Shown one piece after another: positions 1 to 11,700 of a stretch of DNA of 64,000 bases; position 1 is the stretch's first letter; each line of letters begins with the position of its first letter. Origin of the DNA: Rotaria macrura. Its lineage: Eukaryota > Rotifera > Eurotatoria > Philodinida > Philodinidae. The notes under the pieces were generated by a model. That model made no database searches and was not told the DNA's origin. It was given only the letters and a program-made list of their open reading frames with translations. A program made the translations under genes and the position numbers. Where the stretch lies: positions 91,797-155,796 of the forward strand of contig OENT01000233.1 of the NCBI GenBank assembly GCA_900239685.1. Reading direction: 5' to 3'.

Positions 1-461
1 TAGTGCTTCAACAACACTTATTTCATAGAAGTCGTGCCATAATTATTTTCAGATTTAATAGTATCTTCATTATTATTTTTATTCAAGGTTGAGATGTTCG
101 CCGGTTCGAAAGGGCATGTGCTTCCATCAAGACTTCAGCATAATTATATTTAGGTTAACAAGATATCATTTGAACGTTAAATTATCATTAACGTAATTGT
201 TCTAGTCTTTGAGAATACATTCATGATGTTAATCTCGTTTTAGAGTGACATATATTTATCTTTCCTTGTAATTTAGCGTCATATTAATATAAAATATATA
301 AAACAACAAAGAAAATCAATATTAGAATTTTGAGAATAACGAGTTTGTTATTTGTGAGCTTAGATTAGTATTAAAAAGTGAAATTGTTTTGGTTTTTTTT
401 CTGTAGTCAAACGAAAAAAAAAATAAATATGTATTTATAAATAGAAATTCGTTAGTTTAAT
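1..461. other. 3' flank of the diacylglycerol kinase gene
   Basis: No coding exon is visible on either strand. The stretch lies downstream of the minus-strand kinase stop codon. It is A/T-rich with T runs and probably holds that gene's 3' UTR. I found no ankyrin-repeat coding here. Confidence 0.5.
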
Positions 462-3400
462 TTATCTGTTTTCATTTCGTAATACCAACACTTGACCAGC
501 ATGTGTGATATTTACAGCAACTGTTTCTGGTAAATAGAATGGTTCACCGTCCATTTGTGCTGTCATAGGACAACATATTTCAATACGTAACTGATTACAT
601 TGGGCAATACGCATGCCTCGAAAACCAATATGAATTGTAGCCATATGTGTTGTACTTAAACCTACAACTTCAATTTTTTTATCTCCAAAATCTTGACCTT
701 CAAAACGACCAGCTGAAGTCGTAACGGTTGTTGATGATGATGAATTTATTTGATCATTTGTAAAATCATTTAATGTTATGACTTCATAGACTTCGTGTGT
801 ATTCGCCGGTATGTCGTTCATTTCAATTGAACTTGTTGAAATTTGCTCGAATGAATCGGAATCTTTCTGTATTGTAACTGAAAGTGACGATGACGGGGAT
901 GCTGATGAATTTGTTGATGTTTTCCCCCATGGATTTGTTCCTGATGCATAACCAGGAATGTTTAAAACAATTAGAGTATGACAATTTTTAATTGAATCAG
1001 TTAAATTTTCTCCATCACAAATTAAACGCATATAAGAACTTAAGTTCCATAGTTTTGAACGTGCAAAATCATTTAAATATTTTCGACTCTCATTTAAATA
1101 CATCAATTTATTTTTTAAGGGCGAGGAAAATTTTGCTGGATCACGTGATCGTCTATCATGAAATTCTAATGCTATGGCTGCATCTAAACCAAAACTCATA
1201 TAATTTATAAAACGTGTGTTTGGTAACGTCCGATGATTTTGATATGATGGACGTTTAGTATCACGAATAAATTTTGGATGTGTTAAAAACGATAAGAATC
1301 TTCGGCCAGTTGTCGTATTGATACTTGAATCTGTTACATCCATTTGTTCCATGGCTACTTGCCAACGATCAAGTGCTATTGGTTGTGCTTTAGGAATTTG
1401 TGTTAATATTGATAATAGACGTTTCGGATCGTATTGTTCACCCCATGATAACACTCGAGATAAATCATTACCTGTACCTAGTGGACATATACATACCGGT
1501 GGATTATTTAATGATTGATATGATTCAGCTAAGCGACCAAGTACCCATCCAACAGTACCATCACCGCCAAATACACATATACGAATATTTGATAATGATG
1601 AATAGATCTCTAATGCATTAATTATAGTTCGATCATTGTCGAGTAGAAATACTTGACGAGGATTCAACAGGCGCAATAATTTACGATAGATTTTTTCACC
1701 ACTTTGACCACCAGAACGTTTATTTATAAATAAAAGTACTGGCGTATAGTTTGCCTCATTTTGATGATTCGAAGGATATTGAGCACGAAAATTACATGAC
1801 ATATTAGGCATACGACGTATCCATTGAGGTCGAACAATTATATTGCTAAAAGTAGAAACGAAATGCATTAAAAACTAGTAAGACCCATATCAACTTGTTC
1901 AGATGACTTTACCGAAATACACCATAGTCACATTTATTTTTTTCGTCTTGATTAGATATTTGCTCCCAACATTGTCTATGATAACTACGGGAACACCATA
2001 AACATTGAAGACCACCTGCTGGTGCCGATAATTGCGGACTACCAGGCACTGGACTTTTATTATAAATCATACCTTTCGTCATTATATCTAATGTTGGCAT
2101 TGTTGACGCTCGTGTATTACCAAATAGAGAACTTGACATCGATTTTCTTTTACAAAAGGCACAAGGTTTTGAAAGTATTGATACATTAGACCAAAAATGT
2201 CGATCTTGTTTAATTTTTTCATCGTGTTCATTATCATCACAAAATGATGGACGACATGGTGGCACATAATTTGTGACAGTTGATTTTGTGGCTCGTAAGT
2301 TTGAAAGATGATGAGTATGTACAACAATTAAACATGATTCACATTGTACGAGTGACAATAGAAGTGTTGGCTTCGGGTTTTGACAGGACAAAAAAGAACA
2401 TGGTGGGGCTGATGAAGGATCATTTAAAGTGTATTGAAACCAACAGTGTGATATTGGATGTGCTTGCTCAGTCCAATCGACACCTATCGGAATTGAGGCG
2501 GTTGGTTCTGATGATGATGATAAAGAAGAAGATGAAGCGGATTGCTCCTCTCTAGAAACAACATTGACAATCTGATTTAATAAAAACATCTAATCGAACT
2601 TCAATTAAAACTAATTAGGCTCGTATATTTAGCAGTGCATTTATATGTTTTTTTAATGTCGATAAATATTGCTTTAAATTAGAAATTCAATATTATAAAT
2701 TGTTCTGTCAATTTATTCTTATCTATTCTCCTGATCTATGGCAAGTGCAAGTTAGTTTGTTCCTAGAATTTGACAATCAATTTTCTTTCTATTGACTTCA
2801 AATGCTTATACATCATCTCTACATGTCCGAGAAATAAGACAAGTAAATAGCATGTCAGAAAAAAATATTTTTCTTCTATGCCTATATTTGCTAGTCAATG
2901 AATGCGTTTATTATGATTCTTACTATTAAAGTGTTTTACCATAAATTAACAATATAGATGGTAAATAATTCTTCTTCTTCTTCTTCTTCTTTCCTCTTTT
3001 ACCTCACCTCTCAGAATTGGATATTGATTCAACAGCTACTTGTTCGCATACAGCAAATCGACAGTTTGTTGATGATGTAAGACGAATTTGTTGCTCATTT
3101 TCATCGTTATTATCATTATGATTTAATGTTCGTGACAATAATGGATGACCTTTATGATTAAATGCTGCAGAAATCTGTTCAACCGGTGTTGTTGGTAATG
3201 AAATTGATTCGGTTCGAGCTAACTTTTTATTCGTTTTTTCAATAGTATGTTTATTAGAATCAATATCTAGTCGGCGTAAATCTCGTTCAAGTACTCGATG
3301 AGATTGAGTATAATTTTCACAATTTCTTGTTACAGAAGTATCACAATCACCTGCTTGACTAATAAAATCAAAACTTGAATGAGCATTTATATTTCCGCAC

Positions 3401-3501
3401 GTTTGCATTGATGTTGACGATGATACAGATGTCTCAATACAAGATGTATATTCAAGTCTATGCGGTGAACGAGATATTGGTGGTGATGTCGACTCTGCCA
3501 T
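462..3501 (-). CDS. Diacylglycerol kinase, zeta/iota (type IV)-like, without ankyrin repeats
   Basis: This lipid kinase phosphorylates diacylglycerol to phosphatidic acid in membrane signalling. The model has three exons, 3501-3008, 2551-1913 and 1845-462, and all phases agree, giving 838 aa. Exon 1 (about 165 aa) is Ser/Thr-rich and disordered. Exon 2 carries two C1-type cysteine/histidine domains, with VDWTE...HCWF starting the first and HFW...CAFC...CLWC in the second, matching the order in DGK zeta/iota. Exon 3 holds the catalytic domain, with the GGDGT ATP-binding motif near residue 471 and PLGTGNDLSR just after, followed by the accessory domain. A Ser/Thr-rich insert of about 75 aa splits the accessory domain after NPWG. 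The protein ends at the accessory domain, so the C-terminal ankyrin repeats and PDZ ligand of vertebrate type IV enzymes are absent. The link between exon 1 and exon 2 rests on splice phase and a good acceptor; the rest is strongly supported by similarity. Confidence 0.9.
2968..2993. repeat. (TTC)n microsatellite
   Basis: About eight TTC units lie within the first intron (2552-3007) of the diacylglycerol kinase model, close to its donor side. Confidence 0.9.
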
Positions 3502-4789
3502 ATTTGATTAAAGAAAGAAAGAGACTAAAATATGTGTGGAATACATGCGAACATTTTTTGATTATATTAGAAAAAAGAAAGGAAAATGATGAAAAATTAT
3601 CGGAAACTATGTTGTCGTCTCACGCTTCTCTTTTCTCGCACTCTCTCCCTTTCTCTCTCTCTCTCTCTCACCCAATCTCTCTCGCGTTGCACTACTGGTA
3701 TTCTACTCGTCAACAGTATGAACATCTTCAAATATGACAGTTTCTTTCTCTCTCATTTGTTCTCTATTACAGCATGATGTCTGCCATGTCACAAGCATAG
3801 CCGACATCCATGTCGACAACTGATGAAGATGGTGATGATGATGATATGGGAGACTGTCACATCTGTTTCTGTCAAATCCGACAACAATAATGTTCTATTC
3901 ATTGTTTCAATCCGATTTCCACTCCTACTGTGTGTATTATATGTATATTAGGCACACTAAGGGATAAAAACAATGAATTCTGCTGTCATTGTTGTTGTTT
4001 TTCCATTTTTTCCAATGAATTCATCTATTCAATTTATCGGATGATGTAACTAAATGTACAGAAGAAAAGGACGGTTCATTTATGTATTTGTAACAATTGA
4101 GATCGTGCATGAAGTTATTGTTATTTGACTTCAATGTAACTTCCTTCTACCTGCCTACCGGATTTGATAATTTAGTCGTATAAATATACACATAAGGATT
4201 GCCGCGCTAATTGTGACAATATATTCCTACAGACGAGCATGAATAGAAGCCAGAAGTTTGTTATTTTTTTGACAGACAGCACACACACACACACACAAAC
4301 ACACACATACAAAGCAAGAAAGAAAAACCTATGGTATCAGACGGAACTCGAAAGATTTTTCCTTCTTTCCTTTTATTCATTTCTTTTTCTATGATGCCGC
4401 CGAGAAGAAGAATACGTACTGTGTATTTGTGCCTACATGCAACCGAAGAAAAAAGAGAAAGGTGTATGAGTGTTTGTGGAAGCTCACTGTAATAATACAC
4501 TGCAGTCGAAAACTCATGTTTTTTACAAGTATTTTCTTTTTGAATTTTTTCCATCTGCCATAGAAAGTAAATAAATTGACGACGAGTTTTTTCGCATGAC
4601 ATATAGTGTTGCACTTTACTTCAATAATCTTGTTTGGACTTTGAATATGATGTGTAAATAGGTCACATATGAAGTATTAAAAAAATCACGTATTGAACGT
4701 CACTAAATAATTACTGTTCATACATTAAATCTAATACATCTATTGCATTTTCTATTTTTATTAGAAAGTAGAGGAAAAAATATATAAAT
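3502..4789. other. Intergenic region upstream of the kinase, with CT and CA microsatellites
   Basis: No convincing gene is present. A CT-rich tract with a pure (CT)n run lies at about 3651-3669, in the likely 5' UTR/promoter of the kinase. A (CA)n run lies at about 4279-4307. A 117-codon minus-strand open frame at 4261-4614 runs through the CA repeat and resembles no family, so I do not call it. Confidence 0.6.
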
Positions 4790-5629
4790 TTATGAAGTAG
4801 ATGTTTGTGCAGCCAATTTTCTCAAAATCATGGCTTCAAGATCTTCAAATTCAGGTTTTGTTAAATCTATCAAATCGTTTTGCTTTTTAATCGATGATGA
4901 TGATGATGATGATGAAGTTGTATTTGTTGTTTTCTTATTTGTTTCGTTTTGAATCTTAACGGAAGCAAACGGTCGTCCTTCTAAACCTTCCTCATTTTCA
5001 ATTATATTCGATATATGAGCATTATTAAATTCAATTAATGCACGTTTAACATTAACATTAACAATTGTTGAAATGTTTCCATACTTGATAAAGACTTGTC
5101 GAAGTTCTTCATCTGTATATGGTTGAGTATTTGGACGATATTTAATAATTATATGTACATGATTCGACGAAGATTTTGATTTATCTTGTTCAAACATAGT
5201 ATGAAGTTTTTCGAGTTCTTCATCAACAAGACGGCTTCCTTCACGCCTTAAACGTTCGATTTCCGAACGTAGTTTATCTGTTTGAGATTTATTTACTACT
5301 GACGTTGTTGTTTGTGATGCTCGTTGTTCATTTCGTTCAAGGTCTTGTTTAAATTTTTTTCGTTTATCATCCATTTGTGATAAACGTTCTTGTTGAATTT
5401 TCTTTTGCTTTCGACATGCGTCATAGGCTTGTCGAGCATCCTTATCTGTCAATAGTTCTAATGCTCTTTTGATAATCAAGAAAAGTTCTTTTTTCTCCTC
5501 ATCACCAGGAAATTTGTCTGGATGACATTCTAGAGCTTTTTTTCTGAATGCAGTTGTTAAATTTTTTATTGTACATGTTTCATCAACGCCAAGTAATTCA
5601 TAAAGATCTAATTTTGTAATATCGGTCAT
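4790..5629 (-). CDS. DNAJC17: DnaJ homolog subfamily C member 17 (J domain plus RRM)
   Basis: A single-exon frame encodes 279 aa; human DNAJC17 is about 304 aa. An N-terminal J domain (residues about 8-72) has the Hsp70-stimulating HPD motif at residues 36-38. It is followed by a charged Lys/Glu-rich coiled region (about 75-150) and a C-terminal RNA-recognition motif (about 158-226, from HVHIIIKYRP to ASVKI). A Ser-rich linker and short tail end the protein. J domain plus RRM in this order is the DNAJC17/Cwc23 signature, a nuclear co-chaperone linked to the spliceosome. The start at 5629 is chosen because the J domain begins within ten residues and stop codons lie just upstream. Confidence 0.93.
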   Translation of the reverse strand: MTDITKLDLYELLGVDETCTIKNLTTAFRKKALECHPDKFPGDEEKKELFLIIKRALELLTDKDARQAYDACRKQKKIQQERLSQMDDKRKKFKQDLERNEQRASQTTTSVVNKSQTDKLRSEIERLRREGSRLVDEELEKLHTMFEQDKSKSSSNHVHIIIKYRPNTQPYTDEELRQVFIKYGNISTIVNVNVKRALIEFNNAHISNIIENEEGLEGRPFASVKIQNETNKKTTNTTSSSSSSSSIKKQNDLIDLTKPEFEDLEAMILRKLAAQTSTS

Positions 5630-5780
5630 TTTATAACTTTCTATTTATCTAAAAGATAAAATAAAATAAGCTAATCAGTGTGTTTATTTTACGAAATGGA
5701 ATGATTAGAATTGTTTCACAATGGAAAAAAAAACGCGAGAAAACAGAGAGATACTTTATTTCTATTTTTTCTTCTTTGCA

Positions 5781-8700
5781 TCACTCAATGCCAAAACCTT
5801 CACAATTTTCAATCGCTAAAAATAGTTTTTCTTTGAGAATTTCACGAGTTGGATAAGGCGGCAACAATAACTGATTGAAACTAGAGGGAAAGATTGAATA
5901 AGAAATAGATGAGACCGATAATAAAAAAAAAATAGATGAAATAATTACATACCACGTATGAGACATGGGTAACCTAAAAGAAACAAATTGAGATGCATAT
6001 TTATGTAAATAGAAAATTGTTTTATTTGATTTTATGATTCGATAAGAAAATATTTCCATATGAAGTACGTTTCTATTTCCAAATGAAGAAAAAAAACAAG
6101 CAAATTTTCTTATGCTGTGAATGATTATATCAAGTAGTGAGATAAAACAATTTTCTAAGAACTTTAAAAAATTTTCTAGATGCCTTGATAAGAATTATTA
6201 ATAAATAATTCCTAATTAATTGAACAGAATTCATAGAAATTACTGGAAGAAAACGGATTAGGAATTTTCATGTCAAGCGAAAGAAAAATTTTAGTAAATA
6301 CTAAATATCCTATTATTTATTATAGAGCGAAACTCACACTACTTCTCTACAAAAATAACTTATTTTGTAATTCGACATATAGACCATTGTAACGATTACT
6401 GAAATTTTTGAAATATTTAAAAATTTCAAGACATACTGAAATCACGTTGGTGACTCAATATACAGAGTGACACATATTTATATATAATGAAGAAACAAGC
6501 GGGCATTCCAAACTATTACTAACTTACGTGTTGAATATTATCATAATACACTCAACACCTTGAAAGTAGTTGATTTTATAGACTGATAAAATAACTTAAT
6601 TTATATATACATATATATCTGCGTGTTTAGAAAGACTTGCGTAATTTACATGGTTACGACGTTCGTCATTACAAGTTGGAAAATTTCTATTCAAAATTAT
6701 CTATTTTCTTCATAACAGTTGTTTTTGTTTTTTTCCTTAGATAAGTACATCGATCACATAAACTAAGTTGTTTTTGTAACTAACAAAGCTCGATAGCACT
6801 TTCGCATTAATTATTAAAACCACGTTTATGCTTCACGCAAAATTTACTTACAGCGTGTTGTTTTAAGAGATTTGAGAATCGTGTGCATGTTATTATAGTT
6901 AGAATCCTTGAAACTAGGTGTGAAGTTTTTATTTTCATGCAGTATTCATCACGAACACTATTTTTAAGTAGTTCGATAATATATATATATATAAATATTC
7001 TCATGATATCAAAATGTAAAAGATTGATTTTCTATGTCGACAAAATGATGAAATTTTCTGGAAGATCGATTCGGTTCTTTAGCTCGAGAGAAGATAGTGT
7101 TAAATCAAGAACGAGACAATTTATATGATTCATTCTATAGGAGTCGTTTTTCAAAATTTGAATTGTTTAACAGAGATTTTCCTTGTTTTCCTCGAAATCT
7201 TATCAATGAGTATAGATAGATCATTGATGTATTAAATAGAAGTATTAATTCTTATCAATTATTTCGACTATCACATTTATTTTTTCTTGTGCTTCAATCC
7301 CTACGATAGTGACAACTTACAAATCATTGACGTTACATTTATTCGACGATACTTTTGCAATTTTAAACGTCATTTCACTTAAGCCTCCAATAGGCATTCG
7401 ATCACTGCCAGTAACAAATAATAATAGACGTCTTTGTTTATCTGATGACATTTCTTCTACAACTTCCCAGAACCATCTTGAAGTTATAAAAAGAAAAGAA
7501 AATTAAATTTGTTTTCGTAATTTTCAATTTGAACGAATAGTAATCATACATGATAAAATTTTCATTTGCATTGCAATTTTCATACTTTGTAATTTTAGCT
7601 AAACTACTCAAACTGCATTGTTGCATTCCACATATTAACATTTCAAGTTCTTCCGGTACAAGTAAAAGAAGTGCATTCGATGAACACACACTATGAAAAC
7701 CATAATAAAATGCTTCGAATTGTTTCGATATATGCTTATTTATATAGAAGTCAATTAAGAGTTCAACATATTCATCTCGATTTTCATTTGTAACATTGAT
7801 TGTTGATCCATTTTCTTTCAATGGATATATTACTGCTGAGTCATATTGAGCCACAGAGACCTTTTCGGAAAAAAAAAGAAATACATTTAGCTATTTATCG
7901 ATGTATTTGTTTCACTTTTATGAATAGATCTCGTTTTGATTTGTCCATTGAATGATTCTAACTCTCAAGTGTTACTATGATTACTACACAAAAAAGTCAT
8001 GATTAATTTAAAAGATTCGTTACGAAACATTTTTCAGTTCATTGTTTACTCTATTTTATGAAATAAAGACATAATTATATGACATGGGAGACTATGAATA
8101 CACTGTTTCATTCAATGTATGATCTTATTTTTTTTGTTTTTCAATTTCATTTCATAAACTATTAATGCTGCTCAAGGAATACTCTACTTGAATTATGTTT
8201 TCAACTTAAAAAAAAAACAAAAAGATTTATCAACTAATCGTATGCCAACGTAATTTTGATTTTATTCTCAATTCCATATTAGATTTTTTATTAGATGGAA
8301 ATAGCAGTAGTTTATTATGTTTTTTTCCATGCAGATTGGTACTCGAAGGAATCAGTGTTCTTGGCAAAAAAACAAATAGGAATGAGCTTCTTGTATGCGT
8401 TTTTTTCTTATGAATCTCATTAGATCAGTTTAGTTTGCCCTAAGTACAATCTCTAGTGAATTCCATATGATACGAATTATAATGTATCCAGGTTTTTTTT
8501 CCGCAAGCTCGATTCGAAACTCTAAAGGGATTATTGCATGATTTGCGTAGCAATACAGATGAATTTCATCAACAATTAATGAAATACTGTTGAGTAAATG
8601 CCTGAAAACATGTAGAATGAACTCTTGAAAACTACATGATAATTACCTCAAAAGTAAGACTAAAGTCTTCATCTACATTTCCATTATAATCGAGAAGATA

Positions 8701-11700
8701 TTGAAGACTGTTCGCTATATCCTATGGATTAGAAAAAAAGAGCGATTGAAGTCGTCATCAAGAAATTCTTTGTTAGTATTTTTTACAGGTCTTATCGTTC
8801 GGAAATCTGCTAATGTTGATTTGATCATTCCAAATTTAGTTTTTGATAAACTTGCTATGTGTTCAGTCATAAATGCAGGTGTTAAGAGTTTTTTATAGCA
8901 AACCAATGGAAAACGTATATCAAGAATAATCGAATTATAAACTGCTAAACCCATAAGTATACCAACTAAATTGTATTCTCGAATATTATCAGTTGATGCG
9001 CCATTAAACCAAAACACACCAGATAATTCATAAAATACGAACATTCCTAAAACAATGAGAAAATAATTTTTTAATTTTGAACCTATCACAATCGAACTAA
9101 TATACCATAATCAGGTAAAAATATTTCACGAAGTAACAGAAGAAACCATTCTTTTGTTAAACCACCCATATCGAGACCATGTTCACCCACAAATGTTACA
9201 CGTAATTTCTTCTTTAAATCATCACGCTTTGTTGTAACCTATTTTAAGAGAGAAAAATTTTGAGAATAAAACAAAAAAAAACAAGAACATAATTACATAC
9301 TTCAGCAAGAGAATCAAGCAGTAAATGTGATCGTCGAATGTAAAGATTCAAGAAAAGCATGTTTAAATTTGGTGCTTGTTTACTTTGAAATTTTTGTATC
9401 ATACTACGCTAAAACAGATGGAAGAAAATTCAATGTTGACAAAAATTGACTTTCCATTTAAAAAAAAAAAGAACTTACACGAGCATTAACAATCATTTGT
9501 TGTTCGGAATCACGTTTCAATATAGTTCGCTTAGCATTGATACTTAATACGAATGGATATTGACAAAATGTAAAACTATGAAGAAACAACAAAGTTCATG
9601 TTTTAGTCATCTTCACTGAATTAAACTAATGGATCACATTCATGAAGAAGAAAATTAATGAACGAAAAAAAAAGCCACAAAACTTTTCGATGCATATGTA
9701 CATGTCTAAATAACGACATCAAATCTAACCCGCTGGTTATTCCACGTGATTTTCGATGTTTCCATTCAAAATAATCACGTTCTCCATCAATATAATTTAA
9801 CGAGTCTATTGCCATTTCTTCCAAAGGTATTATACGACCAATTATCATTTCATTAGCATGATCTGTTTATATTAGAGACAAAACAAACAAAAACAACTTA
9901 GCAAATAGTTCTACTGTACACGTATTTTCAACGGATTTTTCCGTAGCAAAAGAGCGTTGAGAAAAGAAAAACCATAAAGAAACCAGCATCTATAACTACC
10001 CGTTTGATTTTTTCAACCAAAGATGATATTCGAATTCAACATCAATATCATCAAGTAAATCAATTATGAAATCAGTGTAATTCATCGATCTTCGATTTAA
10101 CTTTTCATTAGTCGTATCTTTTTAGTTTACTAGGAATAGTATCGTATCTCGTTCTCTTTGGTTTTACTCTACTTACTGAATAGGGCTAACGTCCGAATAC
10201 CACATGGAATCCACCAACCATTAACAATTGTCGATGAAGAACGATCTAGATGTGTTGGGAAAAGATTCATCGCAACAAATGTCTGTAAACGACGAACAGT
10301 TGATCGAAACATATCTGCAGGTAATCTAAGTGTAAGTGACAAACAAAATCGTAATCGATTCAATCAATGATAAAAAGAAAATTATGCTTACGTTTGCAAC
10401 AGGGACACAATGTTTTGATGTTCACGATCTGTAAAATGTGCAATACGACGTAATAGATGAGCAAAAATATGATTGTTTGATGCATCATCGAAAACAGGCG
10501 TCTAAGATATGTTACAGTTATTTTTAAATTAAGAAAACGAATAACATTATTTAAATTTCCAAAAAATTTTCATTTTCTAATATGACGACTTCATTTTTTG
10601 TTAGCTCTGACGCGCAGAATAACTGTAACAGTTAGAAGACTCGGAACTTATTACGATCACTTTTATATTTATAGAAAATATTCAAATTTTCAATAATATT
10701 CTTCAAATTATTCGTGCAATAGAAATGAATTTTGGAATACAACTGAACATCAGAAGAAAATTGTTCAGATGCGAGCTTCTCAATCATTTTTTTCATTGGT
10801 AAAAATACGCAATAAATCAAAAGAAAAGTTTTCCATAAAACATAGAGTTACATTTTAAGTTTTGAGTAGATAGAAGAATTACATTCGTATGAAATTTCCA
10901 GCACTTATTGAAATTAAGAAATATTTTATCATAGACATCCGACTGTAATTTTGTATTGAGAAGAGGAAACCGCTAAGGTCAATTAGTCTGATATTTGAAG
11001 GCTTAATTTTCTATTAGGTGTTTATCATAAAATAACTGTTTGTTAGTATGAAAATTAGTACAATTGTCAAGAATTGGAAGACGGTCATTTCTAGAGAAAT
11101 TCATCGTTTTTTTCCATCAGAAACAAACAATATTTATGCAAGACTACGCTTACAAAAGCTCTTATACGACATTTCAAAACTACTCTCATACTACAGTTGA
11201 AGATTTTCTGTTTGTCGTTTAGCCCGATCAATCGCAACCATACGTATTTTCTCAATGCTGAAACTATGAAACTATTTTTTTTCTGAATCTGTTGATTTTT
11301 AATCCATGTTGATTACATTCATTCTTGTGTTTTTACACGTTTCCTAACGATTCACATGAAGTTTGTTTTACATTGTTCAAAACTAAGAGATATGCTCCCA
11401 ATTTTTCATATCACTTCAAGATAGCTTTGTACGATGTCTTAAATGCACTAGTATTCTGTGTTGAATTTCAGTAGTGCTACCGTTTAACTTCATGAAAAAG
11501 AATGTAACGTCTGTTTCGGAATGTAAGAAAGTAAATGTTTTGGAAATTCGATCATATTTTACAAACAAGAGTATATTACCAGTATAAAAATAGTATAACC
11601 TTTGAGAGTATCATCGCATGTGCTAAAAGACAAAAATAAATTACAATCAAGAAAGAAACAAAAATCTTCAATCTAACATATTTGTACATCTAAACGTTCA

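Noticed and set aside
992..1621. Plus-strand open frames over the diacylglycerol kinase
   Set aside because: They are antisense shadows of a well-conserved catalytic exon.
4261..4614. 117-codon minus-strand open frame
   Set aside because: Its 3' part is a CA microsatellite, composition is not coding-like and there is no similarity or flanking exon.
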